Shown: positions 1 through 8,200 of the stretch, piece by piece
Position numbering within the stretch: the stretch's first letter is position 1
Layout: each line of letters opens with the position of its first letter
NCBI GenBank assembly: GCA_964431965.1
Contig: CAYSLU010000112.1
Span: forward strand, 1 to 14,919
DNA length: 14,919 nt
From: CAYSLU01 sp964431965
GTDB lineage: Bacteria; Verrucomicrobiota; Kiritimatiellia; CAIKKV01; CAYSLU01
Direction of reading: 5' to 3'
Notes under the pieces: model-generated
Database searches by the model: none
What the model was told of the DNA's origin: nothing
What the model saw: the letters and a program-made list of their open reading frames with translations, nothing else
Position numbers and translations under genes: made by a program

Positions 1-52
1 AGGAACTGTCGTTGAAAGCGCGACGCCCGGGGGAGTATCCTCATCAGACGCC
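1..52 (+). other. leader upstream of first giant gene
   Basis: This short stretch precedes the first start codon. A purine-rich GGGGGAG lies at about 29-35, roughly 17 nt before the ATG, which is too far for a standard Shine-Dalgarno site. No promoter boxes can be called in so short a piece. Whether an upstream gene belongs to the same transcript cannot be seen. Confidence 0.3.
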
Positions 53-3000
53 ATGAATCGCCCTCCCCTGCTCACCGCACTCGCCTCGGCTCTAGCGATC
101 GCCGTCGCCGCCCATGCCGGGGACTGGCCGGCTTACCGCCACGATGTGCAGCGCAGCGCGGTCACGGACGAGGAGCTGAGCTTCCCGCTCGCGCCGGCCT
201 GGACGTACACGTGCGCCCAGCCGCCCGCCCCGGCCTGGGGCGAGCAGCTCAACCTGGTGAACCGCGTGGACTACGACTACGCGCCCGGGCTCGCCATTGC
301 CGACGGCATCGTGTGCTTCGGCTCGTCGGCCGACGACACCGTGCGCGCGCTCGACGCGGAGACCGGCCGCGAGCGCTGGCGCTATACCGCGGGCGGGCCG
401 GTTCGGATCGCCCCGCAGATCGCCGGCGGCCGCGTGTTCTTCTCGGCTGACGACGGCATGATCTACTGCCTGGACGCCGCGACGGGCGCGCCGGTGTGGA
501 CCTTCCGCGCCGCGCCGGCCGACGAGCGGATGGTCATCAACCACCGCATGGTGTCCCGCTGGCCCGGGCGGACCGGCGTGCTCGTGGCGGACGGCGTCGC
601 CTACTGCTCCGCCGGCATCTGGAACACCGAGGGAGTGTTCGTCTATGCGCTCGAGGCTGACACCGGCCGCGTGATCTGGTGCAACGACCGGATCGGGTAC
701 GGCTCCATGGGGCTCACGGACTTCGTGGGCCTGGGCATCAACGGCCAGCACCAGGGCGAGTTCGGCATGAGCGGCGCGAGCCCGCAGGGCCCGATGGCCG
801 CCGACGACCGCGTGCTCGTCATCCCCAGCGGCTTCTCCGGCCCGAGCCAGCTCGACCGCCGAACCGGCGGCGCGCCGACGCGCGGGGGCGGCGGCGGCGG
901 GCCCGCGGGCACCGGCGGCACGTGGGTGACGATCGACGGCTCCAATCTCTACACCTTCGCGATCCACGGGCAGGGCGGGAACGTGCTGCTGGTCGCGCCG
1001 TACAGCCTCACCGGCGGCCAGAACGGCCGGCCGTGGGGAGCCGGCGCCGTGCCCCAGCTCTCCGTGGGCCCCCAGCTCAAGCCGGGCGAGATCCACGAAA
1101 AGGGCAAAGTCAGCGTCATCGTGAACCGCGGCCAGCTGTACGCGCGAAAGGCATGCGGCATCGCCAAGGCCGGCGGGACGCTCCTGCTCGGACAGGACAA
1201 CGCCGTCGTCGCGGAGCGGGCGAATCTGCTGACCGCCGCGGAAATCCGGTTCGGTGCGGCGGGCGAGGACCTGCTCGTGCATGCCGTGGTGCGCGATCGG
1301 AAGGTGGTCCGGGAGGCGACGCCGTGGAAGGGCTCGTGCGTGGAGATCTTCGGGGCCATGCCCGGCGCCGCGCCCATCGGCCAGGTTTTTCTGCTTCCCG
1401 CCGCGGGATCTGAGCCGGCGGCCGCCTTCCGGCCCGAAGGCGGCCGAGCCGTCCCCGCCCCCGAAATCCGGATCCGCTCCGCCCCGACGCCGGACGGCTA
1501 CGAGATCTCCGCGCTGATCCCGATCCCGGCCCTCGCCCTCGCCCGGACAAACGGCTCCTGGCTCCTCGAGGCGCAGGTCACGACGACCGGACCCGATGGA
1601 ACCGCGCAGCGGGACACGCTGTTCGGCAGCGCCTCGGCCTACCAGGACAGCTCGCGCTTCGGTGCGTTTCGCCTGAAACCGCAGGCCGCTCTCTCGTCGC
1701 CCGAGCCGGTCCGGACGCTGCTGGCGGCAGCCAAGCCCGGCATCATCCGGCTGCGGGCCAGCGGCGAACTGTGGCAGTCCGCCGTTTTCGGCCAGGCTCG
1801 CGAAATGGCCGTGGCGAACGGCCGCCTGTACGTCGCGACCGACCGCGGCGTCATCCACTGCTTCGGGGCTCCGGGCGGCGGCGCGGTGCAGCCGGCCGTC
1901 GCCCACGACCCGGGCGCCGCCATCCGAGCCGCCGCGCCGCCCGCGATCCCGGAGTCCGCCGCGCGCCTGGCGGAGCGGACACACGACGCCCGCGTGGATC
2001 GCGGCTTCGCGCTCGTGCTCGGCGATCCCGACGCCCAGGTCTCCGCCGCGCTCGCCACGCGCACCCGGCTGCGCATCGTCACCGTGCTCACGAACGCCGC
2101 CGCCGCGAACGCCCTCCGGAGCCGGCTGATCGAGCGCACGACGTGGTACGGGACGCGGATCCACGTGCAGACGGTGGACCGGCTCGACCGGCTTCCGTTC
2201 GCGGGCCTCTTCGCCAACGCCGTCGTCGTCGCCGGCCCGGTGCCCGGCCTCTCGATGGAGGAGCTTTACCGCGTCCTGCACCCGTGCGGCGGCACGCTGT
2301 TCGCGCCCGCGCTGCAGCCGGCGGAACTGGCCGCGCTCGCCACGGCGGCCGGCGTGCCGGAATCGGAGATCCGACTCGGCCCGGACGACGCGCGCATCGT
2401 GCGCGGCAAGCTGCCCGGCGCGCTCGACTGGGATTCGAAGGACATCGCGGCCGATCAGCGGGTGAAGTGGCCGATGCGCCCGCTCTGGATCGGGGGCCCC
2501 TCCACCCTGCAGATCAGGAACTACCGGCAGGGCGCCGACGGGCCGGCCGCCGGGGGAGGACGCTACTTCATCAAGAGCGAGACGGCCCTGACCGCGGTGG
2601 ACGCATACAACGGCGCGATCCTCTGGACCCGGCCCATCCCCCGGGAGTGGCCGGATCTCCGCTGCGTGGACGGGGCGCTGTACGCCGCCAGCGAGACGAA
2701 CGCACCCGGGAGAGACGACCGGGGGCGCTTCATCCGGATCACCGATGACTTCGTGTATCTGCGGCTGGGCAAGGGCTACCTGCGCGGACGCGATCAGGCC
2801 TACGCCCAGCTCGACGCCCGCACGGGCGAACAGGTGAAGTTCTACGGCCCGTTCGAAACGCCCGAAGCCATCGCGCTGACCGCGCCGCGGTCATGGCCTG
2901 TCCCGCTGGATGCCACCCACTCCGGCGTCGTGGGGCTGGAGCAGACAGCCGACGCGCTCGTGGTGACGCTGACGACCCGCGACCCGTCGGTCACGACGCT

Positions 3001-5191
3001 GGACGCATGGGACCTGTTCTTCGACTTCCGCCCGCCCGAGCAGCGCTACGGCCTGTATGGGCGCGGCACCTTCTGCGTCCGCGTCTCGATGCCGCCCGAC
3101 GCCCGCACCCCGCCCGCCTGGAGCCCCGGAGCCGACGCCGATTGCCCGCCGGTCCAGGCGGCCGGCCAGCGCGCGGCCGACGGAACGCGAGTCGTCGTGA
3201 AGCTCCCCTGGCCGGGCCTGCAGGCGCTCGCCGGGTGCAGGCCGGCGAGCTTCGGATTCGCGGCCACGCTCAACTCGCACGATGGCCAGCCGGACACGCC
3301 GGTCGTCCGGCGGCACCTGTTCGGCGACTGGGCGGCGGACGGGATCAACAACGGCTGGGCGGCGGTCTCGCTCGACGGCTCCGCCGCGGCCAAGCCGGCG
3401 GTGATCGCCGGGCTCGCCCGCGACATGAAGGACCGGACCGGCTACGTGGGAGCCGGCGGGCGCGAGCTGGCGCCGGCCGTCGCCGACGCCCAGCGGGTGC
3501 ATCCGCTGACCGGCGAGCTCGGCCCGAAGGTCTACCGTCCGTCCACCCTGTGCGGCGCGTCGTTCTTCTCGAGCGACGTGATGTCCGGCCGGGCCGGCAT
3601 GTACGACGCGGCGGACGACAGCGGCACCCGCTTCGTCAACGCCGTCAAGTCGCGCTGCACCTCGCCCCAGACGGTGGGCCTCGGCCTCATCATCATCTCC
3701 GAGGAAACCGGCCACTGCTCCTGCAACTACCCCATCCGATCCAGCGTGGCGTTCGCCCCGGCCGAGCGGCGGCTGAACGAGGACTGGGCGGTCTTCCACG
3801 ACCGGGCGGCCGACACGCGCGTCCGGCAGGCGGCGATCAACCTGGGCGCGCCGGGCGACCGCCGCGACGACGGCGGCACGCTGTGGCTGGGCTTCCCGCG
3901 GCCGCCGGCCGACAAGGGCGTGGGCTACTCCCTGGCCGCCGGCAAGCAGCATGCGGTCACCGCCCCGGGCGTCTGGATGCGGTTCATCGCCAGCGCCCTC
4001 CCGGTGCCGCTCGACATCGAGTGCTTCGGCGGCACGAACGCCTACCGCTCCGAGGAGGACAGCCAGACATTCTGGAACTGGTCGACGCGCTGGATCCCGA
4101 ACCGCCTCGCCCGGGAGCTGGGCCCCCGGCGGGTCAATGCCGATCGCGTGCCCATCGCGGGCACCGGCCGGCCGTGGATCTACGCCTCGAACTACCGCGG
4201 CATCCGAAAGGCCACCCTCCAGCTGAGCTTCCTGCAACCGCTGGCCTCCCGCGCCTGCGACGCGCCGCCCGCCGTGGACGGCGCGACCGCCGATGCGGCC
4301 TGGGCCGGCGGCCCGCAGGCGCGGCTGCCGTTCACGCAGACCGACGTGTTCCTGCGCCACGACTCCGGACACCTCTACGTCGCCGCCCGCCGCCCGCCGG
4401 TGATCGACCGGCTCGGGCAGACCGCCGCGTGGACCCAGACCGCCACCGGCCACGACGCCGCCGTCTGGGCGGACGACTCCTGGGAAGTCTTTCTAGCCGA
4501 CGCGGACGCCACGCGGGTGCTGCACCTCGGCGTCTCGGCGTCCGGCGCCCGCTACGACGCACTCGCCGCGGGAACGAACCGGGAGGACGCCGCGTGGGAC
4601 GGCGAGTGGGCCGCGGCCAGCGCGGCCGACACGAACGGCCTCGCGTTCGAGATGGCCATCCCGATCCGAACGCTCGCCGCCGCCGGGCTCGACGCGTCCC
4701 GCCTCGGCCTCAACGTCCAGATCAATCAGAAGAACGTCAGCGGCGAGGCGCTGAAGTATCCGGGCTACATCGGCCGCGACTACTCGGGCCGGACCACCAG
4801 CGGCGAAGCGCTCTGCAGCCTGGGCCCGCGCGGCCGGGTCCGCTGCATGAACGTGATCCCGCTGGGCCTCGGCGCGGCGCCGGCCGCTCCCGACCGCGCC
4901 TTCACGGTCCGGCTCCACTTCGCCGAGCTCGACGATGTGTCGCCCGGCCAGCGCGTGTTCGACGTGAAGGTGCAGGGGCAAACGGTGATCCGCGGGCTGG
5001 ACGTCGCCCGCGAAGCCGGCGCGCGGACCGCGCTGGTCAAAGAGTTCGCGCACGTCCGCGCGGGCGACTCCCTGGTCGTCGAGTTTGAACCGGCGGATCC
5101 GAGCCCCACCCCCGCCACGGCCCCGATCCTGAACGGCCTCGAGGTATACGACGAATCATTCCAGCGCCCGCGCGGCGCCGGCGCCCGCTAG
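53..5191 (+). CDS. Exported PQQ-like propeller / Rossmann / CBM9-like / malectin-like mosaic protein (paralog A)
   Basis: A 1,712-residue exported protein of unknown function. Residues 1-22 form a Sec signal peptide with a likely cut after AHA, before GDWP. PQQ-type propeller strands recur near 95-109, 135-151 and 194-209 (pattern xxxALDAxTGxxxW) and again near 585-605 and 837-930. Residues 648-755 resemble a class I methyltransferase Rossmann fold (ALVLG start, ELYRVLHPCGG end) without a GxGxG loop. CBM9-like segments are inserted at about 376-545 and 930-1108, and a further CBM9-like domain lies at 1400-1605. Residues 1616-1702 are malectin-like (VRLHFAEL, VFDVKVQGQTV). Four cysteines (1167, 1202, 1222, 1224) are shared with the downstream paralog. 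A Gly-rich run at 272-289 replaces a propeller segment present in the paralog. No CxxCH haem motif is seen. Carbohydrate binding at the cell surface or in the periplasm is inferred from the CBM9-like and malectin-like domains; no catalytic activity is evident. The start is chosen because it gives the signal peptide. Confidence 0.9.
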   Translation: MNRPPLLTALASALAIAVAAHAGDWPAYRHDVQRSAVTDEELSFPLAPAWTYTCAQPPAPAWGEQLNLVNRVDYDYAPGLAIADGIVCFGSSADDTVRALDAETGRERWRYTAGGPVRIAPQIAGGRVFFSADDGMIYCLDAATGAPVWTFRAAPADERMVINHRMVSRWPGRTGVLVADGVAYCSAGIWNTEGVFVYALEADTGRVIWCNDRIGYGSMGLTDFVGLGINGQHQGEFGMSGASPQGPMAADDRVLVIPSGFSGPSQLDRRTGGAPTRGGGGGGPAGTGGTWVTIDGSNLYTFAIHGQGGNVLLVAPYSLTGGQNGRPWGAGAVPQLSVGPQLKPGEIHEKGKVSVIVNRGQLYARKACGIAKAGGTLLLGQDNAVVAERANLLTAAEIRFGAAGEDLLVHAVVRDRKVVREATPWKGSCVEIFGAMPGAAPIGQVFLLPAAGSEPAAAFRPEGGRAVPAPEIRIRSAPTPDGYEISALIPIPALALARTNGSWLLEAQVTTTGPDGTAQRDTLFGSASAYQDSSRFGAFRLKPQAALSSPEPVRTLLAAAKPGIIRLRASGELWQSAVFGQAREMAVANGRLYVATDRGVIHCFGAPGGGAVQPAVAHDPGAAIRAAAPPAIPESAARLAERTHDARVDRGFALVLGDPDAQVSAALATRTRLRIVTVLTNAAAANALRSRLIERTTWYGTRIHVQTVDRLDRLPFAGLFANAVVVAGPVPGLSMEELYRVLHPCGGTLFAPALQPAELAALATAAGVPESEIRLGPDDARIVRGKLPGALDWDSKDIAADQRVKWPMRPLWIGGPSTLQIRNYRQGADGPAAGGGRYFIKSETALTAVDAYNGAILWTRPIPREWPDLRCVDGALYAASETNAPGRDDRGRFIRITDDFVYLRLGKGYLRGRDQAYAQLDARTGEQVKFYGPFETPEAIALTAPRSWPVPLDATHSGVVGLEQTADALVVTLTTRDPSVTTLDAWDLFFDFRPPEQRYGLYGRGTFCVRVSMPPDARTPPAWSPGADADCPPVQAAGQRAADGTRVVVKLPWPGLQALAGCRPASFGFAATLNSHDGQPDTPVVRRHLFGDWAADGINNGWAAVSLDGSAAAKPAVIAGLARDMKDRTGYVGAGGRELAPAVADAQRVHPLTGELGPKVYRPSTLCGASFFSSDVMSGRAGMYDAADDSGTRFVNAVKSRCTSPQTVGLGLIIISEETGHCSCNYPIRSSVAFAPAERRLNEDWAVFHDRAADTRVRQAAINLGAPGDRRDDGGTLWLGFPRPPADKGVGYSLAAGKQHAVTAPGVWMRFIASALPVPLDIECFGGTNAYRSEEDSQTFWNWSTRWIPNRLARELGPRRVNADRVPIAGTGRPWIYASNYRGIRKATLQLSFLQPLASRACDAPPAVDGATADAAWAGGPQARLPFTQTDVFLRHDSGHLYVAARRPPVIDRLGQTAAWTQTATGHDAAVWADDSWEVFLADADATRVLHLGVSASGARYDALAAGTNREDAAWDGEWAAASAADTNGLAFEMAIPIRTLAAAGLDASRLGLNVQINQKNVSGEALKYPGYIGRDYSGRTTSGEALCSLGPRGRVRCMNVIPLGLGAAPAAPDRAFTVRLHFAELDDVSPGQRVFDVKVQGQTVIRGLDVAREAGARTALVKEFAHVRAGDSLVVEFEPADPSPTPATAPILNGLEVYDESFQRPRGAGAR

Positions 5192-5195
5192 GAGA
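5190..5195 (+). promoter_or_regulatory. ribosome binding site of the second giant gene
   Basis: AGGAGA overlaps the TAG stop codon of the upstream gene and lies 12 nt before the ATG at 5208. The spacing is slightly long, but no better site exists in the 16-nt gap. This position supports translation from one shared transcript. Confidence 0.55.
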
Positions 5196-5207
5196 AACGC
5201 GACAGCC

Positions 5208-8200
5208 ATGATGCCAACAACGAAGAGCCCGTGCCCCCGCTGCCTTCCCTTCCTGCTCGCCGCACTGGCGCTCGCCGGCCTGGCCGCGAACGCGCCCGCC
5301 GCTGACTGGCCAGCCTACGGGCGCGATGCGCGGCGCGGCGCGGCGACCGATGACGCGCTCTCCTTCCCGCTGCGCCTGGCCTGGGAGTATCGCTGCGCCC
5401 AGCCGCCGACGCCCGCCTGGCCCGAGCCGGTCGTCGAGATGCACCGGATGGACTTCGACTTCGCCTTCCAGCCCGTCGTGGCGCGCGGCCTCGTGATCTT
5501 TGCGTCGTCCGCGGACGACACCGTGCGGGCGCTCGACCTCGAAACCGGCGCGCTGCGCTGGCGGTTCACCGCCGGGGGCCCCGTGCGCTTTGCGCCGCAG
5601 GTCGAGGGCGACCGCTGCTACCTCAGCTCGGACGACGGGGTCGTCCACTGCCTCGCCGCGGACACCGGCGCGCCGGTGTGGTCGTTCCGGGCCGCGCTGA
5701 ACGAGCGGCAGGTCCCGGGCAACGGGCGCATGATCTCGCGGTGGCCGTGCCGATCGGGCCTGGCGGTGGACCGCGGCGCGGTCTACGTCGCCGCCGGCAT
5801 GTGGCCGGCCGAAGGCGTGCTCGTCTACGCGCTCAATGCGCGCGACGGGTCCGTCATCTGGTGCAACGACACCAGCGGGGGCATGTTCATGTCCTACCCG
5901 CACGGAGGCGCAACCGCGATCGGCGGCGTCGCGCCGCAGGGCTACATCCTCGCGTCAGACGATGCCCTGCTGATCCCGACCGGCCGCTCGGTTCCGGCCG
6001 CGTTCGACCGGAGGACCGGCCGATTTCTCTACCTGCGAACCGCCGAGAATCGCGCCGACGGCTCGTGGTGGGGCGTGGTGTACGGCGACTCCTTCTACGG
6101 GCGGACCCATGCCAACAAGTGGGACATGGGCGGCCCGGTGGAGCGGTTCGGCCCGCGGCCGGGCGACGGCATGAAGCGCTACAGCCTCGCGAGCGGAGAG
6201 GCGCTCGACGCGCTGCCCGGGCGGCACTTCGTGGTGCCGGCCGCCGGCGTGATCTACGCCGCCGGGAACGGCATCGTGGAAGCCGTCCGTACCGGCGACG
6301 CCGGCTGGCAGGCGAAGCACCCGCGGGTTTACGCGCTCGCGCTCGCCGGCAACGCGCTGCTGGCGGGCAGCACCGGCGCCGTCACCGCCTTCCGTCTCGA
6401 CTCCGGGGCGGTCGCGTGGCGCGGGGCCGTCGACGGCGAACCCCGCGGGCTGGCCATCGCCGCCGGCCGGGTCGTCGCAGCGACGCACCGCGGCGTCATC
6501 GCCTGCTTCGCGCCGCCCGGCGGCCCGGGGGACGCGCCGGCCGCGCGGGCGGAGTCCACGAACGCCACGGACATCGCCTGGGCGGGGGCCGATGCCGCGC
6601 TGCCGGGCGTCGACTTCAGCCGCCTGAACGCCGGGTATGCGCTCGTCCTGGGCGACCGCGACGATGCCATCACCGCGACGCTCCTCCGCCGGACCGGCCT
6701 GCACGTGATCCGCCCGGCCGCGGATGCCGCCGAGGCCGACGCGGCGCGATCCCGGTTTCTCGAGAAAACCGCACTCTATGGCCGGCGCGTCTCCGTTCCG
6801 CTCCTCGCCGATCAACCGTCATTCCCATACCCCGACTTCTTCGCGAATCTCATCGTGATCGCGGGCCCGGCGCCGAAGCTGAAGCCCGCCGAGCTGTATC
6901 GGATGCTGCGCCCGTGCGGCGGCCGGCTTGTGTTTCCGGGCGTGGGCGCGGCCGCCGCCCGCACGCTCCTGTCGGATGCCGGCGTCCCCGCCCGCGAGCT
7001 CCGCACGACGGAGAGCCACCCGATGGCGCTGCGCGGCAAGCTCGAGGGCGCGCTCGATTGGGACTCCGAGGTGCGCAGCGACGAGCGCCTGACCTGGCCG
7101 CTGGAGCTGACGTGGTTCGGCGGGCCGGGGCCCGACCGCATGCCGAGCCGGCACGGCGCCGTCCTGCCCGCCCCGGCCAACGGGCGCTACTTCGCGGTGG
7201 GCGACAACCACCTGATCGCGGTCGATGCATACAACGGCGCCGAGCTCTGGTCGCAGCGCATCCCGGACCTGCTCGCCAAGCTGGGCGTGGTGTCCGCGGA
7301 CGACGACACCGTGTACGTGAACTTCGGGGCCACCTGCCGCACCTTCGACGCGCAGACCGGCGCCGAGAAGCGCCGCTACGCGAAGCAGAAGACCCCCGGC
7401 GACGCGGACGACGTCGGCGCGTGGGACGAACTGCCGCCCCAGGCGCACGCGTCGCTCGCGTTCCCGACGACCGCGCCGGGCGGCACGCGCGCGCATCCGC
7501 TGAGCGGCGGCGAGTCGCCCCTCGCCTACCGGCGCGCCTACGGCTGTGGCAGCATGATCTCCTCGGCGACCATGCACTTCTTCCGCTCCGCCACGTTCGG
7601 CATGTACGACCTCGAGGACGACAGCGGGATCCGCAACTTCTCGGGCGCCCGGCCGGCCTGCGCTCTGAGCATGATCCCCGCGCTCGGGCTGCTGATCGCG
7701 AACGAGGGCAGCGGCGGCTGCGTCTGCTCGTACAATTTCCACGCCTCGTTCGCCATGGCGCCCGCACACGAGCGCCGCCAGGAGGACTGGGCCGTGTTCT
7801 ACGACACGCCCGCGTACGGGCTGGTCCGGCGGGCCGCGCTCAACCTGGGCGCGCCCGGCGACCGGCGCGACGCGAACCGCCAGCTCTGGCTCGCGATCCC
7901 GCGGCCGGATACCGGCTTGCAGCTCGACTGCGCGCTCGATATCGAGCCCGGCCTCGGGCCCGACCGCGTAAATGCGGATCGCGTACCGATCGAGGACACC
8001 GACCGGCCCTGGCTCTACGGCAGCGCCATCTGCGGGCTGCGCCGGCTCGACCTTGACCTGGAGCCGCTCGCCAGCCCCGTCAGCCTGGCCGCCGCCCGCC
8101 CGCCCGCCGTGGACGGACGGCTCATCGACCCCTGCTGGGACGGCCGGTTCGCGCTCCCCGTCAACGCCGAGACGTCAACCGTCTACCTCCGGCACGACGC

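Noticed and set aside
92..2281. 729-codon open frame on the minus strand opposite paralog A
   Set aside because: Composition is dominated by Arg, Gly, Ala, Asp and Val with no motif; high GC leaves few stop codons. The plus strand has clear domains.
2891..4453. 520-codon minus-strand frame, and a 731-codon plus-strand frame at 2893-5088
   Set aside because: Both are out-of-frame shadows of paralog A with Arg- or Gly-rich, motif-free translations.
5678..8056. 792-codon plus-strand frame inside paralog B
   Set aside because: Extremely Arg-rich translation with no domain; it is the other-frame reading of a high-GC gene.
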